The notes under the pieces: generated by a model
The model's database searches: none
The model's input: only the letters and a program-made list of their open reading frames with translations
Told to the model about the DNA's origin: nothing
In this document: positions 26,931-41,100 of the stretch, piece after piece
Numbering within the stretch: position 1 is the first letter of the stretch
How the letters are laid out: each line of letters opens with the position of its first letter
Source of the DNA: Larus michahellis
Lineage: Eukaryota; Chordata; Aves; Charadriiformes; Laridae
NCBI RefSeq assembly: GCF_964199755.1
Contig: NC_133897.1
Span: forward strand, 134,172,125 to 134,236,124
Direction: 5' to 3'
Length of the DNA stretch: 64,000 nucleotides
Made by a program: the position numbers and the translations under genes

Positions 26931-29377
26931 TCAAACATACAAACCCCTCATCTTCCTAAAAGAAGTCTTTATGCTGCTAAGAGCTGGAGTCTGGGAGAGT
27001 GCTTGGAGAAACACACTGTCCTGTTTTCTCCAGGCACCCACTTTAGTCCACTGTCAAAAGGAGTGCTGGACTTCATGACCCATAGAAACATTTAATATGC
27101 TGCAGATTTTTTCCCTTGATAATTCCCTTATGATTTGGTGTACCTAGAACTAGTTCATAGAGGGAGAAAGACGTTCATTCTTTACAAACCTTAGATAAAA
27201 AACCTGGGAGAAGGTGCAGATGTTTGTTTCCACATCTAACAGTGTTCTCCTTTTTCAGTCCTGCTAAAGCAGTGTCCAGTCCCCATCTGGGCTCACATCT
27301 GCTTCCTACACATGAAATCTCTCATGTTACTGGGGCAGAGTCTGAATCCAGGTGCTTTTCATTGTCTTTATGCCTTTGTTATAAAGAAAGAAGGCAAGAT
27401 ATTGTAACCTAACTTGGTCTGCCCTGTTGTATCACAAAAAGGTACTAACCACATATATGCACCTACAGCATTTGAAAATATCACCCTGAGCTATCGGTAG
27501 ATTTGGTTTTTTGCCTTTTACCATTGTCTGCCCTGTCAGGAGGGAGAAACCAGACAATACCAAGACGACGCATTCTGCAAGTAAAAAGCTGCCTTGAAAA
27601 TTTTCCCTGCAGTTTGGAAATGGTTAAAAACAGAACATTAATTGTAGCAATAACAAGAAAATCATCAGTGCGTACATTTATGAATGTAATAATTATATTT
27701 TCAGCTTAGACAATCTGTATTATATACACTATCATTTTGTTTCTAAGAAAAGAATACTCTCATATTTTCTAAGCTAGGTTTTGAAGGTTGCTCTAGAGGT
27801 TTTGTGACAGCCACTTATAAAACTTCTGAAGGCTTTTCTATTTCTGTATTTTATGTATTTTCCTGCGCTTTTGAATTGTTGGCTGGATAACAACATAGAT
27901 AAGGGGGGGAGGAAGCGTTAAGGATCCACTAGATGTTAACAATATCACACCTTAAAAATACACATAGTTGCAGCTATACCCTTTTCCTGGAACAGCGTAA
28001 TTGGTATTTCCCTTCTTCACAGAAGCGTTGTGAGAATTCAGAATTTTTTCTTTGTACAGCACACGAAAGGTGAAGAATGCCAAACAAGTGTGTTTTATTA
28101 GTATTCGTATTCATTTTGTAACGTACAGGAGGAGTTTATCTTGGCACATCGTTGTTAAAAATGATAGGTAATGTCATTAACACTCCGGTCCTACATGAAT
28201 TAGCTACTGTATAGATCACCCCACAGAAATAAAATGCTGTAGCAATTGATCAAGTTGAATGGACCAGTAAAGGCTAATTTCCTTTGAATGTTTTATAATT
28301 CATTTCAAACCTTGTAACTGGTCATAATGTTTTTTCAACATGGAGACAACTGCCAATGAAGGCATCTTATTATAGTGTTCCTGTTTATAAATAGAACTGA
28401 ATCCTAGTTGATTTTGCCCTTTAGACTCTGTTTCCTTCTCCCCATCCCCCTTTCGCTTTTAGGAAAGTGCCTGGAATCACTATAAATCACATTATGAAAA
28501 AGCCTTCTTCGGAGAATGGTATAGCTGTTTTAAAGTTGAAATGCATTGAATAAAGAACAAGCAAAATTGTTGTTATTTCTGGTATTTTCAGGGAAATCTC
28601 AGCTATTGTCTGCTCTAATGAAATGAAATTTTGTTATTGGGAATACTTTTTCAAAATTCAGCTCTATATAAAAAACAAACGTTACTATATTTAAGGATAA
28701 ACTCACTCTTAAGCTAAGCCACTAAACTAAGAGGAATAAATAGGGCCTATTAGGTCAAATTCAGTTTTGATTTACACCAATGGAAACTGGAACAACCCCA
28801 GTGACTGCAAAAAAAATAGTAAATTATTAAAATTGTAAAAGAAAGGCAGAGTGTGACCCTCTAAAGATAAAGATTTTTAATTACATGCTTTATGACATGA
28901 AAACATTATGACAACATAGTCTCATGATAGAAGAACATTCAAGCCTTAATAATAAAATAGCAAATCTGCAATATTTAGTAGAGCCATATACTTTCCACAC
29001 ATGGAGAAAGGTTTTCCCAGTTTAACAAGGTGGAATTCATGCTGGGAAAATCTCTGGGAAGTCAGAAAAACAGAGCTGAATCAAAGCTAGAAGCAGGAAG
29101 TCATCATAAAAAAATATTTTGTTGCAGAGATGACACTTTGATCATTATTTATTAGCTTTTTTATTTCCTTTTCACTCAGTATCTCAGTGGAAATCAGAGT
29201 GACTATCAAAGTAGCTGTGTATCAACTGGTATTGCTTTCATATCAAAAAGAACTAAGATACTGTGGATACGGGCATGTTACTTGTATTTTTAAAAGTATA
29301 AAAAAGTATAATTTGTTAAAAATTACTACTTTTCTTACTGCATTTATCTCTGATAAGGTTATCATGTCAATTACAAA
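26931..29377. other. AT-rich intergenic DNA
   Basis: No supported gene. The stretch at about 28,130-28,580 is repeat-free and AT-rich with many short homeodomain-like words, and might be a conserved noncoding region. That cannot be tested here. Confidence 0.6.
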
Positions 29378-31060
29378 GATGAGAGGCACTTCTTTTCCTC
29401 AGTCTTCATTGGCAAGGGCTCCAGCCACACTCCTGGAGTCACAGAAGACAATGGCAGGGGTTGGACAGAACTGCCCATCATAAGTGAAGATCAGGTTCGT
29501 GACCATCTGATGAACCTGAAAGTGAACAAGTCCATGGGACCTGGTGGGTACTGAAGGAACTGTCTGATGAGGTTGCTAAACTGCTCTCTATTATATTCCA
29601 AAAGTCATAGCAGTCTAGTGAAGTCCCCACTGACTGGAAAAGGGGAAACATAATCCCCATTTTCAAAAAGGGAAAGATGGAGGAACCAGGGAACTATAGG
29701 CCAGTCAGACTCACCTCCATGCCTGGTAAGACTATGGAGCAGATCCTCCTGGAGGCACTGCTGAGGCAAAAGAATAACGAAGAGGTGATTGGGTACAATC
29801 AACATGGCTTCACCAAGGGCAAATTGTGCCTGACAAACCTGGTGACCTTCTATGAGAAGGTCACAACATCAATAGACAAGGGGAGAGCAACTGACGTCAT
29901 TTACCTGGACTAGAGCAAAGCCTTTGACACTGTCCCACATGACATCCTGGTCTCCAAGCTGATAAAATATGGGTTTGATGGACTGACAATTCAGTGGATA
30001 AAGAACTGGCTTGACGGGCGCTCCCAAAGAGTGGCTGTCAATGGGTCCATGTCCAAGTGGAGGCCAGAGACAAGTGGAGTCCCTCAAGGATCAATACTGG
30101 GACTGGTCTTGTTTAACATCTTCGTCAGTGACATGGACAGTGGCATAGAGTGCACCCTCAGCAAGTTTGCCGATGACAACAAGCTGTTTGGGGCAGCTGA
30201 CACGCTGGAAGGAAGGGATGCCATCCAGAGGGACCTTGACAGGCTGGAGAGGTGTGCCCACGCCAACCTCATGAAGTTCACCTAGACCAAGTGCAAGGTC
30301 CTCCATCTGGATCGGGGCAATCCCAAGCACCAATATAGGCTGGGCAGTGACTGGCTTGAGAGCAGCCCTGAAGAAAAGGACTTGGGGGTGCTGGTGGTTG
30401 AGAGGCTCAACATGAGCTGTCAGTCTGCACTAGCAGCCCAGAAAGCCAACTGTATCCTGGGCTGCATCAGGAGAAGCGTGGCCAGCAGGTCGGGGTAGGT
30501 GATTCTCCCCCTCTACTCCACTCTTATGAGACCCCACCTGGAGTACTGCGTCCAATTCTGGAGCCCCTACTACAAGAAAGATATGGACATGCTGGAACGT
30601 GTCCAGAGAAGGGCCACGAAGATGATCAGAGGGCTGGAGCACCTCTGCTATGAGGACAGACTGAGTTGGGGTTGTTCAGTCTGGAGAAAAGAAGGCTCCG
30701 AGGAGACCTTATAGTGGCCTACCAGTATCTTAAGGAGGCCTACAAGAAAGCTGGTGAGGGACTTTTTAGGATGTCAGGTAATGGTAGGACTAGAGGCAAT
30801 GGATTAAAACTAGAGATGGGTCGATTCAGGTCGGACGTTAGGAAGAAGTTCTTCACCATGAGGGTGGTGAGACACTGGCACAGGTTGCCCGGAGAGGTGA
30901 TGGAAGCCCCATCCCTGGAAGTTCTTAGGGCCAGGCTGGATGGGGCTCTGAGCAACCCGATCTAGTGGGAGGTGTCCCTGCCCGTGGCAGGGGCGTTGGA
31001 ACTAGATGATCTTTAAGGTCCCTTCCAACCCTAACAATTCTATGATTCTATGATTCCATG
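29378..31060 (+). mobile_element. Long CR1 LINE copy (about 1.7 kb, 5'-truncated)
   Basis: A plus-strand CR1 covering the end of the linker after the endonuclease, the whole reverse transcriptase region, the ORF2 C-terminus and the 3' UTR. It ends with the signature GGAGGTGTCCCTGCCCGTGG and two to three octamer units (31,037-31,060). It begins around 29,378 with sequence like the region just before the reverse transcriptase (CCTCAGTCTTCATTGGCAAG). The endonuclease domain and ORF1 are missing. The ORF2 remnant is described separately. Confidence 0.96.
29500..30963 (+). pseudogene. CR1 ORF2 reverse transcriptase, inactivated
   Basis: In life this frame encodes the CR1 retrotransposon reverse transcriptase, which copies its own RNA at a nicked target. 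Visible motifs in order: NYRPV (29,692-29,706), FTKG...CLTNLV, VIYLD of motif A (about 29,896-29,910), GVPQGSILG of motif B (30,079-30,105) and an intact FADD catalytic box (30,166-30,177). After these come the thumb/C-terminal signatures [13 protein letters not shown] and [13 protein letters not shown]. It is broken by amber codons at 29,911-29,913 (directly after the catalytic Asp of motif A), 30,283-30,285 and 30,496-30,498. A 4-nt deletion near 30,663 moves the downstream part, open from 30,666 to 30,965, into another frame. It ends with the usual ARLDGALSN. Confidence 0.95.
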
Positions 31061-34000
31061 AATATGCAATGCATTGCTCTTTTCGCATTATATAGCAATT
31101 AAGTGAAGTTGTATCTCAGAGGTTATTGACTATGTTGTTCGCTGTTGCAGACCACAGTTCTCTCCTACACACCTCTGCTTTCACTCCGCTACCAACAAAA
31201 CCTCAAACACCTCTTTGTAACTCAGGGACAGTAGCCCACCCTCCTGGGACTGCCAGCTGTGTTTGCCACAACCAGATGTCATGTTCCTGATGCTCTTCCT
31301 CCTTGTGCTCCATCAGATGCAGTGTCTGTGCCCTCACGTCTAGTTAGCAGCTGTCTCCTGTCCCAGAAAGTTGTCCCAGGCCTTCCCATCTGCTTCTGGT
31401 TTTTGTCTCTTGCTGGCCTTAGCCACAATTCAAGATCAGCTGTAACCTCTGTGACAACTCAGAAAAGAGTGCCTTTTTTTTCTTTTTTTTTTTTTTAATG
31501 TTTAGTTTAGTTTTAAAAAGTCTTATCTCTTCAAATAACTCTATGAGTCAGCCTGGAATGAAAAATTAAGGTGTAACCTAAAAATCCCTGAAAACATATG
31601 CCCAGTGATAGTTCACTGGTTTCTTTAACCTGCCCAGAATACAGCCCAGTGTCTTTGGGACTTAAAAGTATAGAAAATTCTGTTCTTTAGCTTGGTGTTT
31701 TCTGCAGCCTGTTTCCTCCCCTCCCCTTTGTCTAGAATGATGGATAGTCTTCAATGGGAGCCACAAAAAAAATCAGTAAAATCTGCTGTCTCTTCTTACA
31801 GAATTTTGCAATAAAACCCCTTTGTTAGAGGACTATTCAGAAGCTATAGCAAATTGCAAAAAACATTGGCATGCTCAGGCACAACAACCTTTTAATAAAT
31901 GTATATTTTTCTAATATTCAATTAAAATGTCACATACTTTTGTGCATTTCCCCTTCCACTACTGGTGATGTTCACCACAGAGCTATATTAAGCTTCCCTT
32001 TGTTTAATCAGCTCATTCATCTTCATCAACTATTTTAGGTATTCAGTAACCTGGAAGTGTTCAAGATATCATTATAATAATATAACACATTAGAGTTCTA
32101 TAGTATTTTCTTGACAAAATGTGAAAGGTACCTTGTAAACAGCAATGAGTTTCTGAGCCTACCAAAATCCCAGTGGCTGGAGTGAGTTTAGTCCTATTTA
32201 ACACATGGATATAAAAGGTTAAAGTCTTGTCCTAAAGTCAAATATTCACTTTCAGTGCCAGCAGTCAACACCAGCTTTCCTGATTTATGGCCATCTGGAG
32301 CGTTTTAAGAATTTTCCAATGTAATGTTACAATTCATTGTTGTGCATCCAGTTGAGATCAATTATGGGAGAATCTCTGCATGTTCAGAAGCTCGAGGCTC
32401 CATTTAGATCTATAGAACAATTTATAGCAGGTCAGGACCTGGATCTGGTTACCATATCCAAACTGATGTGAACGTTCCAAATTTTAGACTGAGTTGGACT
32501 CAGTTATCCAGTCTTCTAGGGCTGAAGTTAGCAGAAATGTCAGTGAATTAATCAGAAATATTTTTTTTTCAGGTTGGTAGCAGCTTTGGGCATTTGGCAA
32601 TTGACCTGTATACAGAGTTTAAGACAGGACAGCAATGAACAGGAGATTGTCCCTACCATGGCATACCTAGGGAGCCAATCTGCAAAAGCAAAAATGACTA
32701 TAATATTCATAAATTCTTCATGAGGTAGCCCTAATTTGGAGGTTTCCTGGAACATGGGGAAGAATATTGTCTTTAAAAATTAACATGAGTGTCTGGCTAA
32801 TATTGTGACATCAAATTTGTTTAAGAATGGCCACATCAAAGCTAAAGACAGACATGACTCTTCTTGAAGGAGTAACCTCTAAATGAAGCTCAGTTATATT
32901 TTCAGGCTGATGCAGACCTGTTGGCATCACATGGACCAAAAATGGTAGCTCTCATATATTGTTTGTCTGAACAGGTAGTATCGTATACCCCGGATACATG
33001 AGAGCGACAGCTCCCCTGTGTGTGCACCACAGAGTTGCTCTCTGTTGGCACCGCAGCCCCTTGCCTGGGATGTCCAGATGTCCAACAGGGCACTGCCCAC
33101 TGCCATACAGAGTGCATTTGCCACTAGAAGCAATGGTTCAGTAAAGGGGGATGAATCCCTGTGTAGGCAAAGCATGGTGTTTCATGTCCCCATGAACAGG
33201 AGGTATAAATCAGCTTACCTTCACTGACAGGAACCCAACCAGCCATTCCTTGGTAAGGTCCTGAAACCCAAAGATGGTAGCAAAAGGGAGACAGAGGGTA
33301 GAGCTGTGAATGAGTAATCTTTATAGAGATATACAGAGTATGCAGAGTATGTCAAAAAATGTTTTCAGATTCATGGTATTCTGTGACTGGAGTTACGCTA
33401 ATTTGACTACCATTAGTCTGAATTCTAGATGATTTTCGCACCTTCCAAAAAATTGTTGAAATGTTATTTTCTGTCCAACTCTTCCACTCCAACCGGCAAC
33501 TCAGACTAACCAAAAAAATATGTGACCATTTAGAAATGTTCTTGTCATAATATTAATTTACAAGTACAAGCACATGCACACATGCGCATATATTTATTCA
33601 GAAAGGTTTGACAGTATATCGTGGGCTGAATCACAGAAATATACTCAGCTCTGCTTTATATGCTAAATATACAGCAGATAAATTTCAATTATCAATGCTT
33701 TGTAAAGCTGGTCTTAATTGTGTGTATAGCGCTATTTTTCTTATTGACAAAGCAATAAGAAATATCAAGCAATGAAATACACAGGCACAGCCAGGAACTG
33801 GTGAGTACCAAAATCACGTCCAGAATTCCAGAACCAAAGTCTCTGAATTTTCATCTGGAAAACTGTGTGGAATTTAACTGATCTGACCTGGAAGGTTAAA
33901 AAGTCTGTGTTCACTTTGCCAGTGCTTGAGCCTATAGTTTTAGGGAGTTTAAACCTGTTAACACTCTAACTTACGTTCCAGCATTATACTTTCACATTAA

Positions 34001-34763
34001 GTTATTATTCAGATAGCTATAAATATGTTTTTATTTCAATAGAGCTTGAAAACAAAATATTTTCTCCTTCCCAAATTATCCCATAGAGCTGTTCTGAACT
34101 ATTCAAATGACCTTTTAAAATGGATTATTTATTCATTCAGTTCCTTGTCTTATTTGTTCACATTTAATTTCAGTATTAATAATGCAGTCCACTGCACAAT
34201 TTCATTTTAATGGAGATTTTTTTCATATGTCATATTTAATACTTAGTTTTAGCCTTGGGAGACAGCTCCCATTTTCATTTATGGCATATGTAAAGGTCTG
34301 TTTTTATTCAATATCGTCTAGACTTGCCTTTCTAATATCATGCTTAAAATAGATATTCATGTAAAATAGGCAGTTTCTGGATGTTAAGAGAGGCTGGTTA
34401 TTTTCTCCAAGTGGAAAGGTAACCCAAGATGGCAGCTGGAGGGATCATGGCTTTGTTTAAATCCTGTTCTCGTGAATTTTAGGGAGGCTGCAGATCACAC
34501 CCTAGAGAACTAGAATCTGAGTATCTGACACTGCTGCTGTGTTTCCCAATACTAATTTTACTGTAGTGTGACCAGAATCTGATCAAGTGGAATCAGGCAG
34601 ACTCTGCTGAAAAGAACTAAACTACAAGGTGGTTATGAGATACTCACCAAAACCAACCCCCAAACCTCTGTGAACTGGCTGCTTTGGATTCTCACCCATG
34701 TCTCAGCATTAAACCAATGGCAATGAAATGTATCCTGAATATCAGCATTCCCTAGAGCCCTTC
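31061..34763. other. AT-rich intergenic DNA
   Basis: No supported gene or repeat copy. Frames are under about 85 codons. A T-rich tract at 31,474-31,496 is listed separately. Confidence 0.65.
31474..31496. repeat. T-rich tract
   Basis: T8-C-T14 low-complexity run. Confidence 0.85.
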
Positions 34764-34893
34764 AGAGAAGAGAAGAGAAGAGAAGAGAAGAGAAGAGAAG
34801 AGAAGAGAAGAGAAGAGAAGAGAAGAGAAGAGAAGAGAAGAGAAGAGAAGAGAAGAGGAGAGGAGAGGAGAGGAGAGGAGAGGAGAGAAAGAA
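34764..34893. repeat. 130-nt uninterrupted purine microsatellite, (AGAAG)n then (AGGAG)n
   Basis: About 18 units of AGAAG/GAGAA are followed without a break by about six units of AGGAG. No pyrimidine occurs from 34,764 to 34,893 on the plus strand. The tract directly abuts the 3' end of a minus-strand CR1 and replaces the usual octamer tail, so it probably grew from that A/G-rich tail. Long mirror-symmetric purine tracts can form triplex (H-DNA). A 94-codon frame through it is only the translation of the repeat. Confidence 0.97.
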
Positions 34894-35142
34894 TAGTTCA
34901 GTTGGAAGGGACCTACAACGATCATCTACTCCAACTGCCCAACCAACTCAAGGCTGACCACAAGTTAAAGCATGTTATTAAGTGCATTGTCCAAATGCCT
35001 CTTAAACACTGACCAGCCTGGGGCATCAACCACCTCTCTAGGAAGCCTGTTCCTGTGTTTGACCACCCACTCAGTAAAGAAATGCTTCCTAATGTCCAGT
35101 CAGAACTTCCCCTGGCGCAGCTTTGAACCATTAAACTATTCA
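34889..35142 (-). mobile_element. CR1 LINE 3' end, old subfamily
   Basis: After the purine tract comes CAGTTGGAAGGGACCTACAA and ATCATCTACTCCAACTGCCC, the complement of a CR1 3' UTR. Then follows the degraded ORF2 C-terminus, ending around 35,142 in CCTAATGTCCAGTCAGAACTTCCCC...GCAGCTTTGAACCATT-like sequence. No open frame remains. The 35,150-35,280 sequence that follows is GC-richer but I cannot assign it. Confidence 0.9.
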
Positions 35143-38100
35143 GTGGCCTGAGACATCCTCACCACTACCTGAAGACCTCATCTCCCTCCTGGCTGCACTG
35201 AGGGACATGCGCAGGAGCTCTGGCACCCCAGTAGCTCTCCTAAGCACTGAACTGGTGCTGCTCACCAGCTGGCTCCTATTTGCAGGCTTTGCTTTTTGAA
35301 CAGTGAAAAACAAATCGTCGAAAACAATGTTTTGATTTTTTTACTGTAGGGGAAATTCTGGTCTAATTTAGCACCACATGATGAATGCTAACCCAGCCCA
35401 AAAAGCAGCTTTGCAGCAAAAACGGAATAGGATTAGGTTTAAATGACTAGTTCTAACTTTTCAGGGCTGCTGAAACAAAATGGTTCCTCGGTGAGTGGCT
35501 GCGAGATTGCTCCTGTCCTTTCATAACACTGGATTTATAGTATTTACCGTATCTGTCATCCATAGCAATGAACTTTATAGCATTGAATTCGAACATACAG
35601 CAACTGCTCTTGTACAAGGATTTATTCAGGATTCTGATGATAATAAACATTCAGGTCATATTTTTCCAGACTGGCTTTCATAGGGCAACAGCCTTTAATT
35701 TGCTTTGCAAAATGTAACAGCAACAGGCAATAACAAAACCGTTGCCAGAACTGGTGGGTTAACTATTTGGCTTTTGAACTTAACCTGGTTTCAACAGCTC
35801 TTGATAATTCTTGTCGTCATACATATGTGAGCCAGTTGAATTTAATTTAAAAATAAAACATAATCTTTATGTTTGCAGAGTGTTAATTGAACTCCCTGTG
35901 ACTCAGACAAACACAAGACATTGTCGTAAAAATAATGATCAATAGGGAGACTTCTGGAAGAATTTCAGCCACTGGACATATTTCTAACATTTCTAAAATT
36001 TCCACCATTATTTATCTGAGAATGAAAGAAAAATAATGAACGATTCTCATAGAAACAGTATTTGCTGAAAAATATTTCTGTCAGATCACATGGAAATAAA
36101 CTGACAAGTTCATTAAGAAATCAGATATTCATACTGAAGTAACACTGAGTACAGGACAATGCTGCTTCATAAATGTTAGAGCTAAAACTTCATGAAATTG
36201 GATGAATACTATTAGCACTGATCTATCAGTTCAGTCAGGAAAAAAAACACAGAATTGTTTAAAAATAAATCACTTCAAAAGCTCCTCAACAACAAATTAG
36301 TAAGATGTGTTTGTTACTTTAAACCCTCGCCATAATACACCTAGTTGTATAACATTATCTAGCTATGTATAATTTAATCTCTCTAATCCCAGCCGTATTT
36401 CTAGCAAGGTAAAATTAAAAGTAACTGCCACAGTAGGTGATGTTGGGTCTGATCTGAAAAACATAGTGTCCAGCGGAAGTATTTAATTGTCATGGGTGGC
36501 AGACAGGACATAATTAACTCTCTCATAGTTTCCTCTGATCATTGTTTCCAAGTGTGACAGTCCAGGGATATAAATACATTTGAGCCAGTAACATGATTAA
36601 CCCACACTCAGGAACAACTCTCTAACAACGTGTGTTGAAGCGTTTGAGATTCCTTTAAAAAAAACTTCAGAAGAGTCCTTTTTTCCTGTAAAAAAAATGG
36701 CATTGCTAAACTGTTCTTTTTGCAATTATACGCTAATCTTTGGTGACCCCTATGCAAGAACATACACAAACGCAGACAGCCACGGAAATTACGAGGAAAT
36801 GGGTTTTGAGAGGATCAGAATAGGTAGTGGTTTATCAATATGCAAAGCTGAGCTCCCCTGACCCAGTCCACGAAGGTCTGAGTTTCCATAACAGGTTGGG
36901 TTAATTCCAAGGCTCAGGCCCGCCAACCTGAGGGGCACACTGTCACAAATTGAAAGCGAGTCTGAAATAGTGGCATTAAATATGCATATAAATAAAAATG
37001 GGCATAATTACTTTAAAGGGTCTCAGGTGAAGGATCAAAACTCTGTATTGCTAACAACAGAGTGGGAAAATACTCATGCTGCAGTCATTTGAAGTGGGTT
37101 ATCCTGGTCAGCATCGAAGACAGAGTAACAAAGTCCTGGTACCACTGATCTCTCTTAAATTACAAATCTCATGTCCTGCCACATTACCAGAGCATTTCTG
37201 GCTGAGTTACCAATGTATGCAAAGAGAAATTCAGATTTACTTTGGAAAAATACATGTAGCAGGCTGCGCCTGTCCCTGCCAGTACCATTTTTGCATGTTT
37301 ATATCTCGATTGTTTTACAAAAGTCTGTCAGGGACACTGAGTGTCTCTTTGCTCTCCCTTCCCCCATGAAAATCTACACTTGAAATCATCTCAGTATCCA
37401 AGCCATTAAGAGGAGTAAATATATCATTAGGAGTGAAGGATAGGCAGATACGGAGGCAGTGGAGGATGCCGTAATCTGCTCATGGGCACGCCATGGTCAG
37501 AGTTTATTCTAAGACAATCTATCAGATCATTTGATAAATAATACTAATACAACTGAGCTATAAAACCTGAGGGGTTTATGCATCTAAACCACTTTATTTT
37601 TCTTAGTGTTTGCTTTTATAACTGGCTATTCTTGCTGCCTGTGTAACCATCTACTACATTTTTTAAGCTTGCCAAGTCTTTCCCTTCAGTACGGCTTCAG
37701 TTGTTATTTAGAAATGTGGTCTGTAGAAAGGATAAAATAAACTGATGTATGTGCCAAAGTCTCATGTGCCAAAGGGCATGAAAGGAAATACTCAACTAAT
37801 AAATTTCGATAAATGATTGTGTGTATTAACATGCTTTTGTCTCTGATCTAAGATGTCAAGCCTTTAAAAATGCTGTGTCTGAGAAGTTACAATTACAGAG
37901 ATAACCCAAAGAAAACCTTACATTTAGTTTTCAGTGCTCTTAACAGCCTTCTAGAAACTATGATTAGTGGGGCACAGAAGTACTGACCCAAGGTAATTAT
38001 TTCTCCTGTATGTCTCATTTATCCACAAGGCAATGGAAAGACAGAAAAGTGGGGGTTTTGGCAGTCGGATGCTCATGACTTTTTCTATTGCACAGTGAGA

Positions 38101-41100
38101 TCGCCGCTAAAATGAAGAGAATCAGAGGAATACTCAGAAATGCACCACAACAGAAATTGCCTGAGAAGCTGGTGAATTATTCCTGTGCTAATACCTTCTG
38201 CCTTCTCCTCAACTGCTGCAAGCTCGATGCCATAAACATCCAGCAAGCCTCTCATTAATGCTCACCACTGGCTAGGATTTCTCATGACCTCAACTGAAAT
38301 ACAGCTCACAGAGAAAGCGGCCAGCCTTCAGCTCTCGCTGCGGTCTGCAATAAAGTGACTTCTTTAGAACCTACCTCGAAAGACTAACACTAAACTTTAC
38401 TACTAGCAACCTAGCAAAAATTACACAACTATCTCTTTCTTTTGGGTTGTTCAGATTCTTTGATTCCTACTTTTCGTCTTCATGTATATGCACATGCACC
38501 CGTAGACATGCGTGTAGGCATGCGCCCAACTCTGCTAATGCTTGGAATTTGTTGGATTCTTTTCCCTTTATAGTTAGACGTTAAATATTGTATCTTGTGA
38601 ACTTCTCACAGAAGATACTCAACCTTTCAGAAGGCAGGTCTGTGTGTATATAATAATAATGCAAGCCCAGCTTTATTTAACTGGCAGGTATTTTAAAAAT
38701 AAAATCTTATATCTTCATCTCTGCTGCCTTTTTTTCCTCCCTTGGTTTTCCCTCACTTCAGGTCATTACAATGAGGTAAATTATTTTAACTCTGTATAGT
38801 CACTTTAACTTTCCTGCCGGTAGCTCCACAATGCTTAATTGCAACTATTGCAGAAAAGTGATTTTTATTCCTTACCACATCATTTTGTAGGAATACCTTT
38901 TTGTTTCTGTATGTAAGTATGTGTGTATATATAAGATACATACACATTCACAAAATATATATACACATATGTGTGTTTATGTATATAAAGATAAAACATT
39001 TCAACACACATCTATGTGAATGTGTGTATTTCTGCAGGTGTATCTATGTTTTAATTTACAAAGTCTCAGCGTTGAGACTGTTTTCAATTGATAGTGTCCA
39101 CTGGTCAAAGGAACGAGCTATTTTTCCAATGGATTAGGAAGCTTAAAAGAGTCCTCTGGCTGTAAGTGGTAGATCCATTTCAAGCTCTGCGTCTATAACA
39201 TGAGTCGTAGTGAGAGACAGACTGAGATGAGAAAGTGAGGTAATTCACGTGCCATTTTGCAACATCATACACTATTTTCCTTTTTTGGCTTGTTTTTAAG
39301 GGCAGGCAGGCATTCCCTGTCAATCTCATGCAAATAACTCCAATGCATACATACATGAGCAATAATCTTGCTATTTTTGTCACTTGAGTAATGCCATCAA
39401 TGTAACTGAGAACTGAAGTGGAGATGACACATTGCTAGAAACAAATCCCTATGGCCAAAGGCTCCAGTGGAAGTTCCGTGTTTGGTGTCCTCATTAGCAA
39501 AATTATTAAGCAACTCCGTTTATTTAACGTGCAATGACAAAAACACCCCCCAGTGCTAAGATCAGAATGAATCTATAGAGGGATTAAATAAACCATGGTG
39601 GAGCTGTAACACAGTTTCCTGAAATAACGTTGGGAACATGTTTTGAAACTGCTGTGCTGCATGAACATAAATCTTCCCTGTACAGTAACTAGGTCGAGAT
39701 CTCTGCCTACGGATTCCAGATAAAAAAGCTTTTGCAAATATTCTCTGCTTATTATTGCAAGCATTTGTAGGACTGCCATCACACTATTAGCTGAGCATAT
39801 CTAGCATAAAAAACTGCTGCTAATCTTCCAAATGTTTGAGTAAAAGCAACACCTATTTTTGCATTCTTCTTGTTTTTTATATACTTTTCCAGTAGCAAAC
39901 TATCTCTTTTGGTGGATCCATGATTTGGACCTCCATCCTAAAACTGAAGAACAGAGAGCATTTCACTCCTACAGGGCTTGACATAGACACAAAATTGATT
40001 TCATGTGCTTAAGTATTAACAAGCATGTCCTTAGAAAGTCATCTAGATGATCACTTAAGTGCCAGCCAGGCCTAAATATAAGAAAATGTGGTGACGGAAC
40101 CACCAACTCACGTGCTCAAGAGAGGACCTTTGAACACCGATGGCAGGATGGTCTTGGCAGGAGTGCTCCTATAGTCTGGGGACGCTGGAAGGGAAGCATG
40201 GAGAAACGGCAGGATCATAAAAGCGGTCAGGGAAAGGAAGGAGAGAGAGAGCACCCAATGCCCTCCTCCATGGAGGACTCCATGTCATGATTTTTATCCA
40301 GTGACCACCCACAATGAAACACATGAGGAGGCCAGGGAAGGAGAAATCCTGTGTGCTGATTTAGGTAGCGCAACTTCCAACTCCGTGGCTCTCGCAAATT
40401 GCAGCCTCTCTCTCCCCACACAGTCTATGCGGATATCAGCAGTTTAGCAGCATGAAAGTTATTCCCAAGCTGGGGCCACACAGCAGAGCTGGATGGCACG
40501 AGCCCCGTGTCTAGTTGGTGAATGCCTGCTGCTTTCCTGAGGAAGGACGTAAGCACGTAGTTAAGTACTTTCCAGAAATTTGTGTATGATTAGATTTCAG
40601 ATACTGAATAATTTATTCCCCATCTTTGCATGTAAACATTCTTAAAAGCTTTTTGATTAGTTATTTGGGATATATTTAATAAATGGGCCAGACTGGCAAA
40701 TCTGGAAAATAACTGAAGAACAGATAGATACGGATCTTAACGAAGTAGGCTTCTCTGACTATGGTTTGAACAAGCACAAACTGTGCTCTCATGGTCTTAT
40801 GAGAGAAGCAGAAAGCATCCATTGTGAAGAAGCATTTCCTTGGGGAACGGGCACTGTTTCTTCTTCCAGGCTTTGGCCTTTTTCTAATTATCGCTAATTG
40901 TGCTAGTGATCCGATTTAGTGCCTTCTCTGCTAACAGCTGGACTTCATTCTTCCTTCTGAAGCCTGAAGTTTCATAGATGAAATCAGAGCATTGCTAAGC
41001 TGGCTTTTTGCAGCGCATTCCCCAGTGACAAAGATCATTAGAAATCTACCATGGATCCCGGGACGGGCTGGATTCTGCCGCTCCTATGAAAGCGCAGACT

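Noticed and set aside
34728..35012. 94-codon frame rich in Glu, Lys and Arg
   Set aside because: It is the translation of the purine microsatellite.
36480..36930. Possible LTR-like block
   Set aside because: A slight impression of a solo LTR, but no TG...CA ends with target duplication, polyadenylation signal layout or primer-binding site could be identified.
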